From contig OZ242308.1 in NCBI GenBank assembly GCA_965208015.1, positions 806,001 through 870,000 of the forward strand: a stretch of DNA of 64,000 bases, in the 5' to 3' direction. Both the position numbers and the translations under genes were made by a program. Shown here in pieces: positions 39,877 through 47,769 of the stretch. The notes below the pieces were generated by a model. It was not told the DNA's origin. It was given only the letters and a program-made list of their open reading frames with translations, and made no database searches. The first letter of the stretch is position 1; each line of letters begins with the position of its first letter. Origin of the DNA: Bin87 sp965208015. GTDB taxonomy: Bacteria > Chloroflexota > Dehalococcoidia > Lucifugimonadales > UBA3495.

Positions 39877-40650
39877 ATGAGCATGCCCCGAATCGCCCGT
39901 ACCCGTACCGGCCGGCCCCCTGAACCTGACGACGGGGTTTATTACCCCATAGCCCCCGACGTACTGCCGCCAGAGGGAATGATACACTTCGTACTCCAAT
40001 CTTATATGCAGTCGGCTCTCGAGACTTGGCTGGATGATGACGAAACGCTGGTTGCCAGCCAGATGTTCATCTACTACGAGCCGGGCAACCCGCGGGTCTT
40101 CGTCGCCCCGGATGTGTACGTCATTCCCAACGTGGGCAATGACATCCGAAATTCCTATTTCCTATGGCTGGAGCCGGAAGTTCCCACCTTCGCCATGGAG
40201 GTGACGTCGCCAAGCACTCACCGTCGAGACCGGGAGTTCAAACGCAACCTGTACGAAAGCTGGGGCGTCCTGGAGTATTGGCAATACGACCCCCACGGAA
40301 TTCACTTGAGGCCATTATTGCAGGGCAATCGGCTGGTGGATGGGCAATACCAACCCATTCCGGTTGACGTCGCCCCTGACGGTTCCCAATGCACCGCGTA
40401 CAGCCAGTTGCTGAAACTAGAATTCCTCGCGCGCCGGGAATGGTTCCGCTTCCGCGACCCGATCACCGGTCGGATCATCCCCAACCGGCAAGAGGCGGAA
40501 CGGGAGCTGCAGCAGGCGGAGCGGGAACTACAGCGGGCGGAGCGAGAGCGCCTGGAAGCCCAACAGACTCTGGGCCGGGAACGGAGCGAACGGCAGAGGT
40601 TGGAGCGCATCCTGCGCCAGCACGGCATCGAGCCGCCGACCGCGGAGTAG
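39877..40650 (+). CDS. Uma2-family (DUF820) putative endonuclease, long form with coiled-coil tail
   Basis: 257 residues from the ATG at 39877; the open frame further upstream runs antisense through the metallo-hydrolase gene's other frames. The core is the most divergent of the four long copies: FVAPDVYVIPNV, FAMEVTSPSTHRRDREFK, RNLYESWGVLEYWQYD. The final 50 residues are a strong coiled coil of ELQQAERELQRAERERLEAQ type. It begins a tight three-gene run with the unknown gene at 40660 and the site-2 protease. Confidence 0.85.
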   Translation: MSMPRIARTRTGRPPEPDDGVYYPIAPDVLPPEGMIHFVLQSYMQSALETWLDDDETLVASQMFIYYEPGNPRVFVAPDVYVIPNVGNDIRNSYFLWLEPEVPTFAMEVTSPSTHRRDREFKRNLYESWGVLEYWQYDPHGIHLRPLLQGNRLVDGQYQPIPVDVAPDGSQCTAYSQLLKLEFLARREWFRFRDPITGRIIPNRQEAERELQQAERELQRAERERLEAQQTLGRERSERQRLERILRQHGIEPPTAE

Positions 40651-40659
40651 GATAACGCC

Positions 40660-41382
40660 ATGACGCAGTTGCGGAGCCTGCTGGAGCGCATTGAGGCGGG
40701 CAGCGGTCCGTCCCTGGGCTTCGGCTCTACCCAGTCCGGGCGCTTGCCGGGCATGGCGCTGATTGCTCGCTGCTCAGGCGACATCGAGGCGGCGCTGGCG
40801 GCATCGACGGAGGCGGCCGACGCGGTGGTCATATTCGCTCCCGGTATTACACCCGACGCGCTGCCAGAGATAGGTGACCGCATCTGGGGAGCCGGGGGCG
40901 CGCCGCTGGAACCTGAAGGCATTGCCCGCTGGCGCGACGCCGGCGCGGATTTCATAGTATCCCCCTTCGCCACCGCGCAGGTGGATGCCATCGACTTGGC
41001 CAATCCCGGGATGACCCACGGGGCGCGCATCCCCGACGACGTTGACGACCACATGTGGCGCATCCTCTCCGGCACGCCGCTGGACTTCCTGGTGTTGGAC
41101 AAGTCGGCGATGACCGGCTCGTGGACGCTGGCCGATCTGGGTCAGGCTGCCGACGCTGCTAGGCGCACCGACAAGTACCTGATTGTGCGGGTCGGCCCGC
41201 GCCCCAGCGCCAACGAACTGCTCGCCCTGCGCCAGGCCGGGGCCGTTGCAATCGTGGCCGAGGCCAACGACTACGGAGCGGAAGGTCTCGCCGCGATCAA
41301 GGCAGATCTGACGGCCATGCCCCGCGCGCAGTCGGCGTCGCGTCGCGGCGGCCGCACCGGGTTGGAAAGCAGCACTACGTGA
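40660..41382 (+). CDS. Unrecognised protein, possible TIM-barrel-like fold
   Basis: 240 residues with no signal peptide. The sequence alternates short strands and helices (ALIARCSGDIEAALAA, AADAVVIFAPGITPDAL, DFIVSPFATAQVDAIDL, DFLVLDKSAMTGSW, LLALRQAGAVAIVAE), which resembles a beta/alpha barrel, but I cannot assign a family. The sequence KYLIVRVGPRPSANEL could be a phosphate- or nucleotide-binding strand. It starts nine bases after the Uma2 gene and its stop overlaps the GTG start of the site-2 protease, so co-translation with the protease is likely. Confidence 0.65.
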   Translation: MTQLRSLLERIEAGSGPSLGFGSTQSGRLPGMALIARCSGDIEAALAASTEAADAVVIFAPGITPDALPEIGDRIWGAGGAPLEPEGIARWRDAGADFIVSPFATAQVDAIDLANPGMTHGARIPDDVDDHMWRILSGTPLDFLVLDKSAMTGSWTLADLGQAADAARRTDKYLIVRVGPRPSANELLALRQAGAVAIVAEANDYGAEGLAAIKADLTAMPRAQSASRRGGRTGLESSTT

Positions 41383-42077
41383 TCCTCCAGAGCCTCGACC
41401 TGCTGCGGGAGAACCCCGCCGCGTTTGTCCTGGTGATCGGCATCGGGCTGATCGGTTTGATCATCGGCTTCACCGTTCACGAGTTCAGCCACGCGCTGAC
41501 CTCTCACATCGAGGGCGATGACACCGCCCGGCGCATGGGGCGGCTGACCTTCAACCCCATCAAGCACATCGACCTGCTGGGATTCATCCTGCTGCTGGTG
41601 GTGGGGTTCGGCTGGGCCAAGCCGGTGCAGGTGGACCCGTACAACCTGCGGCACGGACGCTTCGGGATGTCGATGGTGGCCTTGGCCGGACCGCTTTCGA
41701 ATTTCGTGCTGGCGTTCGCGTTGGGGTTGGTTTTCCGCTTGGACCTGTTGCCGGTGGTCACGGACACGCGGTTCATATCCGGTGCCGTTGAGATCCTGGG
41801 CTTCGCGGCGTTCCTCGCGATATTCTTCAACCTGATCCTGGGGATATTCAACCTGATCCCGCTGCCGCCGTTGGACGGGAGCAAGGTGGTCGGAGGATTG
41901 CTTCCCGGATCCCTCTACCAGTCGTACCTGCAATTCGAGCGATACGGCTGGATACCATTAATTGCCCTGATCGGCGTGAACCTGTTCCTGAGCTACGCCT
42001 TTGGCATCAACTTCCTGGGGCTAATACTGATCCAGCCGGCGCTGTTCGTGTTCCGGCTGGCCACGGGTTTGGGCTGA
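41379..42077 (+). CDS. Site-2 protease family (M50) membrane metallopeptidase
   Basis: 232 residues starting with GTG at 41379, overlapping the previous stop (GTGA). Five to six membrane segments are visible. The zinc motif HEFSH (34-38) is in the second half of the first membrane segment region, and the third ligand aspartate is in NLIPLPPLDGSKVV (near 157). Site-2 proteases cut within membranes and release regulators such as anti-sigma factors. This is the short form without PDZ or CBS domains; its substrate is unknown. The start overlap hints that the 40660 protein is a partner. Confidence 0.9.
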   Translation: MILQSLDLLRENPAAFVLVIGIGLIGLIIGFTVHEFSHALTSHIEGDDTARRMGRLTFNPIKHIDLLGFILLLVVGFGWAKPVQVDPYNLRHGRFGMSMVALAGPLSNFVLAFALGLVFRLDLLPVVTDTRFISGAVEILGFAAFLAIFFNLILGIFNLIPLPPLDGSKVVGGLLPGSLYQSYLQFERYGWIPLIALIGVNLFLSYAFGINFLGLILIQPALFVFRLATGLG

Positions 42078-42080
42078 ATT

Positions 42081-42189
42081 GTCAGAAGCAGGATTTTCAA
42101 GATTTTAGGATTTGCAGGATTGAAGCGTTGCCGCCGCTAAGTTATCTCAATCCTGTCAATCCGCAAATCCGATAAATCCTGCTTCTGAC
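42081..42189. repeat. Palindromic element with 15-bp terminal inverted repeats, copy 1
   Basis: Ends GTCAGAAGCAGGATT and AATCCTGCTTCTGAC are perfect inverted repeats of each other; inside, GATTTTAGGATTTGCAGG pairs roughly with the opposite arm. A second copy with the same plan is at 60141. It sits four bases after the site-2 protease stop. Confidence 0.85.
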
Positions 42190-42210
42190 AATCCAACCAA
42201 CGCAAACGTC

Positions 42211-42240
42211 AGGGGCGGGTTTCAAACCCGCCCCTTTCAA
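42211..42240. terminator. Bidirectional hairpin terminator between convergent genes
   Basis: AGGGGCGGGTTT (42211-42222) and AAACCCGCCCCT (42224-42235) form a near-perfect long hairpin, followed by TTCAA; it lies between the convergent site-2 protease and PNPOx-like genes. Confidence 0.7.
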
Positions 42241-42262
42241 TGCCGGCAGCGTGTATCCCGTG

Positions 42263-42856
42263 CTACGGGCGCAGCGGTATGGGCCGGTTCTCCTGGTTCT
42301 CGGCGATCTGGTCGGTGTCCCACAGCTTGGCGAAGTTGTAAGCCCGGGGGCAGTGGCCGTAGGATTCCTCGACGTTGATGATGATGCCCTGGAGGTGCTT
42401 GGAGTTGTCGTCGGTCCAGTAGAGTTCCAGCTCGACCTTCTGGCGCTCCAGCTCCTCCTTGGTGACGATGGTCACGGTGCCGTTGACGCGCACGGTGTCG
42501 TTGACGCCGGGGATCATGAACAGCAGGCCGACGTGGGGGTTGGAGTCCATGTTCTGGTAGGACTGGAACAGGCGGTTGCCGGCGACGTCGGGGAACAGGA
42601 GTCGGGTGCTGTCGATGACCTTGACGAAGCCGGGCTTTCCGCCCTTGGGAGAAGCGTCGCAGTTGCCGTCCGGGTCGGACGAGGCCATGACGACGAAAGG
42701 CGAGGCGGCGATGAACTTCTGCACGAACTCGGACATTTCGCCCTTGACCTTTAACTTGGCCCGGGGACTCATTTCGCCGAACTGGTCGTTGAAGCGGCTG
42801 GGCTGCTGTTCGATGGTGCAGAGGTCGTCGGTGGTTGGGGCAGCGGTAGTTGTCAT
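42263..42856 (-). CDS. Pyridoxamine 5'-phosphate oxidase-fold FMN-binding protein
   Basis: 197 residues from the ATG at 42856, with GGGAGG about nine bases upstream; the open frame to 43033 lies over the riboswitch region. The split-barrel core is visible: FIAASPFVVMASSDPDGNCDASPKG and NRLFQSYQNMDSNPHVGLLFMIPG. Proteins of this kind bind FMN (or heme) and reduce or oxidise small molecules; true pyridoxine metabolism is not implied. It is transcribed away from the riboswitch cluster. Confidence 0.88.
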   Translation of the reverse strand: MTTTAAPTTDDLCTIEQQPSRFNDQFGEMSPRAKLKVKGEMSEFVQKFIAASPFVVMASSDPDGNCDASPKGGKPGFVKVIDSTRLLFPDVAGNRLFQSYQNMDSNPHVGLLFMIPGVNDTVRVNGTVTIVTKEELERQKVELELYWTDDNSKHLQGIIINVEESYGHCPRAYNFAKLWDTDQIAENQENRPIPLRP

Positions 42857-42982
42857 AGTCTCAGGCCCTCCCGGCGTTCGGTACCGTTGATGATGGCGCA
42901 CAGAATAGCGGATTTGGCCGTCGGGCGCCACTGGAGAGGAGCCTGCGGCACAGTCCGGAGGGCGACGAAATTCGACGCCACC

Positions 42983-43011
42983 TTGACATTTACCGTCCCC
43001 GCGGGTAGTAT
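42983..43011 (+). promoter_or_regulatory. Sigma-70-type promoter of the SAM riboswitch transcript
   Basis: Perfect TTGACA (42983-42988), a 17-base spacer and TAGTAT (43006-43011), 35 bases before the riboswitch P1 stem. Transcription would start near 43018. Confidence 0.8.
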
Positions 43012-43045
43012 TGAAGACAGTTAAAAACTGCATACGCTGCTGGAA

Positions 43046-43188
43046 CCCTTATTCAGACAGGCGGAGGGAACGGCCCTGTGAAGCCTGGCAACCTGTCCCG
43101 CTCACCCGGCGAGATGAGGTGCTAAATCCGGCGTCCCGGTGTTTGACGCGATGCGCGCGGATACCAGGATGGGACGAAAGATGAGGGG
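43046..43188 (+). promoter_or_regulatory. SAM-I (S-box) riboswitch
   Basis: The aptamer core has the S-box signatures in order: GCGGAGGGAACGGCCC, TGTGAAGCCTGGCAACC and GAGGTGCTAAATCC. The P1 helix pairs CCCTTAT (43046-43052) with ATGAGGG (43181-43187). Binding S-adenosylmethionine should stabilise P1 and favour the terminator that follows. It lies in the 463-base gap between the PNPOx-like gene and mtnA, and directs the methyl-cycle cluster. Confidence 0.95.
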
Positions 43189-43202
43189 CGGACTGTGAAG
43201 GT

Positions 43203-43235
43203 GGCTCTCCCAAGTGCGGGTGGGCCTATATTTTT
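43203..43235 (+). terminator. Riboswitch-controlled intrinsic terminator
   Basis: GGCTCTCCC (43203-43211) pairs with GGGTGGGCC (43218-43226), followed by TATATTTTT. It lies 15 bases after the SAM aptamer and 85 bases before mtnA, the usual place for an S-box expression platform. High SAM should give early termination. Confidence 0.88.
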
Positions 43236-43319
43236 GCCTGTTTGGAAACCAGATTCCACCAGTGTGACCGCAGCGTAGCACAGAGCGCCACCGACGCACT
43301 CCGCATCTTTGACCCATTT

Positions 43320-44363
43320 ATGAACGAAATTCGCCCCATCAACTGGACGAGCAGCCGGCTGGAGCTGCTGGATCAAACGCTCCTGCCCCACGAGCACGTT
43401 ATGGTTCGCATCACCGATTACCGCGCTGCCGCCGCTGCCATCACCGAGATGCGCGTGCGCGGCGCTCCGGCCATCGGCGTGACCGCCGGCTACGCCATGG
43501 TCCTGGCCGCCGCCGAGTTGCAGTCCCGGGAGCGGGACCACTTCATCGGCGCGCTGCGACAAGCCGGGGCGCACATCGCCGCCGCCAGGCCCACCGCGGT
43601 TAACCTGGGCTGGGCGGTTCGCCGCATGATGCGCGTGGCCGAGGCCGAGCCTGACCCGGGCAGCATACTTCCCCGGCTGGAAGCAGAGGCGCGCCGCATC
43701 CAAGAAGAGGACGAGGCCATCAACCGGCGCATCGGCGAGCACGGCCGGGTCCTCATGCCGGCCGACGGCCAGGGAGTGCTGACCCACTGCAACACCGGCG
43801 CGCTGGCAACGTCGGCGTTCGGCACCGCGCTGGGCGTGATCCGGGCCGGCTGGGAGGCCGGCGGACGGTTCAACGTCTACAACACCGAGACCCGCCCCTG
43901 GCTGCAGGGAGCGCGATTGACCTCCTGGGAGTTCCAGCAGCTGGGCATCCCGGCTACGCTCATCGCCGACTCGGCGGCGGGCGTGCTGATGCAGAAGGGC
44001 GAGGTGTCCTGTGTCATCACCGGCGCGGACCGGATCGCCGCTAACGGCGACACCGCCAACAAGGTGGGCACCTACATGCTGGCGGTGCTGGCCCACGAAA
44101 ACGGCATCCCGTTCTATATCGCCGCGCCCACCAGCACGGTGGATCTGGCCATAGCCCAGGGCGACGACATCGCCATCGAGGAGCGGCCGCAGCACGAGGT
44201 GACCGGCTACGGCGGCGCTCCCACCGCGCCCGAGGGCACGCCGGCGTACAACCCGGCCTTCGACGTGACGCCGCACCGTTACATTGCCGGCATAATCACC
44301 GAGACCATGGTCTGCCGGCCTCCCTACACGGAGTCGTTGCGTCAGGCCGTTGACGCAGCCTGA
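43320..44363 (+). CDS. mtnA: S-methyl-5-thioribose-1-phosphate isomerase
   Basis: 347 residues from the ATG at 43320; the upstream in-frame ATG at 43242 lies just after the riboswitch terminator and adds non-conserved residues. MtnA converts methylthioribose-1-phosphate to methylthioribulose-1-phosphate in methionine salvage. The RGAPAIG block (47-53), Cys157 in LTHCNTG and Asp237 in TGADRIAANGDTANKVG are the conserved active-site elements. It is the first gene after the SAM riboswitch and terminator. Confidence 0.95.
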   Translation: MNEIRPINWTSSRLELLDQTLLPHEHVMVRITDYRAAAAAITEMRVRGAPAIGVTAGYAMVLAAAELQSRERDHFIGALRQAGAHIAAARPTAVNLGWAVRRMMRVAEAEPDPGSILPRLEAEARRIQEEDEAINRRIGEHGRVLMPADGQGVLTHCNTGALATSAFGTALGVIRAGWEAGGRFNVYNTETRPWLQGARLTSWEFQQLGIPATLIADSAAGVLMQKGEVSCVITGADRIAANGDTANKVGTYMLAVLAHENGIPFYIAAPTSTVDLAIAQGDDIAIEERPQHEVTGYGGAPTAPEGTPAYNPAFDVTPHRYIAGIITETMVCRPPYTESLRQAVDAA

Positions 44364-44373
44364 CCCTCCGGTC

Positions 44374-44440
44374 TGTCATTGCGAGCGCAGCGTAGCAATC
44401 CCGAAATCCTGTCCATCCCGCCAATCCTGTAAATCCCGGT
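44374..44440. repeat. Half-copies of two dispersed repeats after mtnA
   Basis: TGTCATTGCGAGCGCAGCG (from 44374) is one arm of the 3683 element, followed directly by ATCCTGTCCATCCCGCCAATCCTGTAAATCCCGG-like text cut short here, a relative of the GGATT/AATCC family. It lies in the mtnA-arylsulfotransferase gap. Confidence 0.7.
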
Positions 44441-44445
44441 GAAAA

Positions 44446-45552
44446 ATGAGCATTGACCAACAGACCCGCCGCCGCATGGCCCGCACCGGCCTCACTGCCT
44501 GTGATCCGGAGCGCGCCTGCCCCGGATACACGCTGTACGCGCCGATGTCCGGCAAGGGCGAGGTCTACCTGCTGGACATAAACGGCGAGGTGGCCCACCA
44601 GTGGCAGATGCCCTACCCGCCGGGCCTGTACGGCTACCTGCTGCCCAACGGCAATCTGTTCTACGGAGGCAAGGTTCCCGATGACGGCGGTTGGGAGACC
44701 TTCGACGGGATGAAGCGGTTCAAGGGCGGCATCATGCTGGAAGCCGACTGGGACGGCAACATCCTGTGGGAGCACCGGGATCCGTACCACCACCACGACG
44801 CGCGGCGCACCGCATCGGGCGGCGCCCTCTACATGACGGTGCAGCGGATGGACGACGCCCAGGCGGCCACCATCAAGGGCGGCCAGCCCGGCACCGAAGA
44901 CCGGGAGGAATACACCGGCATGTGGGCCGACGTCCTCGTGGAGGTGGATGCCAATGGCAACCGCGTCTGGGAATGGCGCGCCGCCGAGCATCTGGACCCG
45001 AATCGCCACGTCGTCACCTTTAACGACCTGCGGGACGAATGGAGCCACGGCAACACTGTAGTGCCGCTGGGCGACGACCGGGTGATGTTCAGCTTCCGCA
45101 ACATCTCCACCGTGGGGATCATCGACAAGGCCAGCGGGAACATAACTTGGCAGATTGGCGACGAGACGCTTTCGCAGCAGCACGACCCGTCGATGCTGGA
45201 CAACGGCAACGTCCTGATCTACGACAACGGGTCGCACAACCGGTTCAACCCGCTGCCCCGTTCACGGGTGATTGAGGTGGATCCCGCGACCAACGATATC
45301 GTCTGGCAGTACGAGGACAACCCGCCCTTCAACTTCTTCAGCGCGTACATCTCCGGAGCGCGGCGGCTGCCCAACGGCAACACGCTGATCACCGAGGGCC
45401 AGCCGGGGCGCATCTTCCAGGTAACCCCTGACGGCCAGGTGGTTTGGGAGTACGTAAACCCGCACTTCGCGCCCAACGAGCAGGGCTTTGTCGTCAACAG
45501 CGTCTTCCGCTCGACCCATTACCTGTCGGAGCAGGTCCCGCAGTTGCGCTGA
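44446..45552 (+). CDS. Arylsulfotransferase (ASST)-like beta-propeller protein
   Basis: 368 residues. The sequence carries propeller-like blades with the repeating W-x-Y/H-x-D pattern (GEVAHQWQMP, GNILWEHRDPYHHHDA, GNRVWEWRAAEHLD, DIVWQYEDNPP, GQVVWEYVNPH) and ends like the arylsulfotransferase family. Many ASST proteins move sulfate between phenols in the periplasm, but there is no signal peptide here, so the protein should be cytoplasmic. The histidine-rich DPYHHHDARR stretch may hold the active histidine. It sits between mtnA and mtnP, which is unusual. Confidence 0.8.
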   Translation: MSIDQQTRRRMARTGLTACDPERACPGYTLYAPMSGKGEVYLLDINGEVAHQWQMPYPPGLYGYLLPNGNLFYGGKVPDDGGWETFDGMKRFKGGIMLEADWDGNILWEHRDPYHHHDARRTASGGALYMTVQRMDDAQAATIKGGQPGTEDREEYTGMWADVLVEVDANGNRVWEWRAAEHLDPNRHVVTFNDLRDEWSHGNTVVPLGDDRVMFSFRNISTVGIIDKASGNITWQIGDETLSQQHDPSMLDNGNVLIYDNGSHNRFNPLPRSRVIEVDPATNDIVWQYEDNPPFNFFSAYISGARRLPNGNTLITEGQPGRIFQVTPDGQVVWEYVNPHFAPNEQGFVVNSVFRSTHYLSEQVPQLR

Positions 45553-45564
45553 AAGGGATGCCTG

Positions 45565-46194
45565 ATGGCCGCGCGACAATCCGATGATACGGCGGGTGGC
45601 ATGGCGGTTCGAACCGCCGTGCCCTATGGAAACCGCATCTCCGCCCCGCGCATCCTTGCGCTGTCAGTGGTCAGCTTCGGCCTGTACCTTTTCTACTGGG
45701 TGTATCGATCCTGGGAGCAGTACCGGCAGCACACCGGCGCCAACGTTTATCCGGTGTGGCACGCGCTGGCCATGCTGGTTCCGATCTACGGCTGGTTCCG
45801 GTTCTACGCCCACTGCACGGCCTACCGCGACCTCATGGAGGAACGGGGGGTTGCGCACAACCTGCGCATGGCGCCCATCATGGTGATCCTGATCATTTGC
45901 ACCGCTCTGTGGAGCCCGATGCCCACGGTGTGGCTGAACTTCTACCTGGGCGAGAGCGACATCAGCGTGATGATCGACCTGATCCTGAACGTGGTCAGCC
46001 TGGCTGGAGTGCTGGTTGCCACCGCCGTGGTCTGCCGGATCCAGGGGCACTGCAACCGGTACTGGGCGGCAGTCGACGGTGAACTGGCCAACCGCGCCCG
46101 GCTGGGCCGGGGAGCGATGGTACTCGCGGCCCTGGGCGTGATCCTGTGGTTCACCATCGCCGGTTACTACGTCCAGTACTACATCACCAACTGA
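45565..46194 (+). CDS. Multi-pass membrane protein (DUF4234-like)
   Basis: 209 residues with about five membrane helices (LALSVVSFGLYLFYWVYRSW, the ALAMLVPIYGW stretch, MVILIICTAL, VSLAGVLVATAVVC, MVLAALGVILWF). The first helix, SFGLYLFYWVYRSWEQY, is the typical DUF4234 start. Function unknown. It follows the arylsulfotransferase-like gene by 12 bases and is probably in the same transcript. Confidence 0.75.
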   Translation: MAARQSDDTAGGMAVRTAVPYGNRISAPRILALSVVSFGLYLFYWVYRSWEQYRQHTGANVYPVWHALAMLVPIYGWFRFYAHCTAYRDLMEERGVAHNLRMAPIMVILIICTALWSPMPTVWLNFYLGESDISVMIDLILNVVSLAGVLVATAVVCRIQGHCNRYWAAVDGELANRARLGRGAMVLAALGVILWFTIAGYYVQYYITN

Positions 46195-46264
46195 ACGCGC
46201 ACCCTGGCAAGACAAGCGTCAACAATCGGATGACAGTCTGCATACACTCAGGAAAGCTACGTAA

Positions 46265-47149
46265 ATGACCAACCAACCACAAGCGGAAATCGCCATCATC
46301 GGCGGCAGCGGACTCTATGAGATTCAGGGGTTCGCTGAAACGGCCGTGCTGGACATCGATACGCCCTATGGCAAGCCCAGCGACCTGATCACCGTGGGCG
46401 AGCTGCTGGATGTTCCCGTCGCCTTCCTGCCCCGCCACGGGCGCGGACACCGCGTGAATCCGACGGAGCTGCCCTTCCGGGCCAACATCTACGCGCTGAA
46501 GACCCTGGGGGTGAAGCAAATCGTGTCGGTGAGCGCGGTGGGCAGCCTGCGGGCCGAGTACGAGCCGCAACACATGGTGGTGCCTGACCAGTTGATCGAC
46601 CGCACGCGCCGCCGGGACAGCACGTTCTTCGAGGACGGCGTGGTGGCACACATATCCTTCGCTGATCCCTTCTGCCCGGAGATGAGCACCGTGCTGGCAG
46701 ACGGTGGGGCGGGGCAGGGCATTCCCACGCATCAGGGTGGGACGCTGGTGGTGATGGAAGGCCCCGCATTTTCCACCCGGGCCGAGTCGAACATGTACCG
46801 CTCCTGGGGCGGCGACATCATCGGCATGACCACGCTGCCCGAGGCCAAGCTGGCCCGGGAGGCCGAGATCTGCTACGCCGTTATGGCGTGGGTCACCGAC
46901 TACGACTGTTGGCATCCCGACCACGACGACGTGACCGTGGAGATGGTGGTGGAGAACCTGGTGGCCAACGTTGCCAACAGCCGCATCATCCTGCGCCACA
47001 TCATGCCGGAGCTGGCCGCGCTGGGTCCCTGCGACTGCCAGACCGCGCTGACCAACGCCATCATCACCGACCGACGGCGCATTTCCGAAGCGGCCTACCG
47101 CCGGCTGCACCCCATCGCCGGCACTCATCTTGATGTGCCACCTAGCTAA
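46265..47149 (+). CDS. mtnP: S-methyl-5'-thioadenosine phosphorylase
   Basis: 294 residues. MtnP splits methylthioadenosine with phosphate into adenine and methylthioribose-1-phosphate, the substrate of MtnA. Seen are IAIIGGSGLYE at the start, FLPRHGRGHRVNPTELPFRAN (phosphate and sugar site, 54-74), VSVSAVGSLR, and VMEGPAFSTRAESNMY with the purine-site residues. The ATG follows AGGAAAG. It lies 70 bases after the membrane-protein gene, in the riboswitch-led cluster. Confidence 0.95.
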   Translation: MTNQPQAEIAIIGGSGLYEIQGFAETAVLDIDTPYGKPSDLITVGELLDVPVAFLPRHGRGHRVNPTELPFRANIYALKTLGVKQIVSVSAVGSLRAEYEPQHMVVPDQLIDRTRRRDSTFFEDGVVAHISFADPFCPEMSTVLADGGAGQGIPTHQGGTLVVMEGPAFSTRAESNMYRSWGGDIIGMTTLPEAKLAREAEICYAVMAWVTDYDCWHPDHDDVTVEMVVENLVANVANSRIILRHIMPELAALGPCDCQTALTNAIITDRRRISEAAYRRLHPIAGTHLDVPPS

Positions 47150-47165
47150 CAACCGATTTAATTTA

Positions 47166-47243
47166 CATGGATGAACAAGGATAAACAGGATTTTGGGATG
47201 TAACCAGTCAAGTCACCTATCCCATTCATCCTGTGTATCCATG
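47166..47243. repeat. Dispersed repeat with ends CATGGATGA / TGTATCCATG
   Basis: CATGGAT (47166) and ATCCATG (47243 end) are inverted, and AACAGGATTTTGGG with CCCATTCATCCTG pair inside. It belongs to the CAGGATT-type family and sits between mtnP and the rhodanese gene. Confidence 0.65.
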
Positions 47244-47267
47244 CGAAAACTTCAGGAGGTAACTGAT

Positions 47268-47627
47268 ATGCCACGACAGAATCCTGGCGAACCCTACTAC
47301 CGGGTCGACTCGCCCGAGGCTTTGCAGATACTGCAGGCCGATCCCGAAGGCACCGTCGTAGTCGACGTGCGCCGCGACGACGAATGGGTCACCGGCCATG
47401 CCAGCGGAGCGATCCACATCAACGTGGACGACCTGCCCGGACGCATGGACGAAGTGCCCGAGGACAAGAAGCTCCTGTTCATCTGCGCGGCCGGCGTCCG
47501 CAGCGGACTGGCCTGCGAACTGGCCGCCGCCATGGGCTACGACGCGGAGAACCTGTACAACGTGGATGACGGCACGCCGTCATGGATCGCCGCCGGCAAC
47601 CCCACGTCCTACGGAGAAGACCCGTAA
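47268..47627 (+). CDS. Rhodanese-domain sulfurtransferase
   Basis: 119 residues from the ATG at 47268, which follows a perfect AGGAGGT; upstream in-frame starts lie in the repeat. One rhodanese domain: VVVDVRRDDEWVTGHASGAIHINV and the active loop FICAAGVRSGLA with the persulfide-forming Cys73. The CxxGxRS loop is that of single-domain GlpE/PspE-like proteins, which carry sulfane sulfur between partners. In this cluster it may serve sulfur amino-acid metabolism. The frame continues after the stop (see next entry). Confidence 0.9.
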   Translation: MPRQNPGEPYYRVDSPEALQILQADPEGTVVVDVRRDDEWVTGHASGAIHINVDDLPGRMDEVPEDKKLLFICAAGVRSGLACELAAAMGYDAENLYNVDDGTPSWIAAGNPTSYGEDP

Positions 47628-47741
47628 CTGACCAGGCGTCCGCAGGACTTCAAGGCCGCCGTGTTCAACGGCACGGGCAACCGGGGCTCTTTCATCGAGC
47701 GGGTGCTTGAAGTTCTTGCGATGGCCCGCCTGGCGCACTAG
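47628..47741 (+). pseudogene. Possible coding remnant after the rhodanese gene
   Basis: Directly after the rhodanese stop, and in the same frame, 37 sense codons follow to a TAG at 47739-47741. They have strong GC-ending codon use and read like protein (FKAAVFNGTGNRGSFIERVL, then EVLAMARLAH). No start codon or ribosome-binding site precedes them. It may be the tail of a lost gene, or a stop-codon-interrupted extension. It could also be chance. Confidence 0.3.
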
Positions 47742-47769
47742 AAACCACAACAACGAGAGGTAAAACGAT

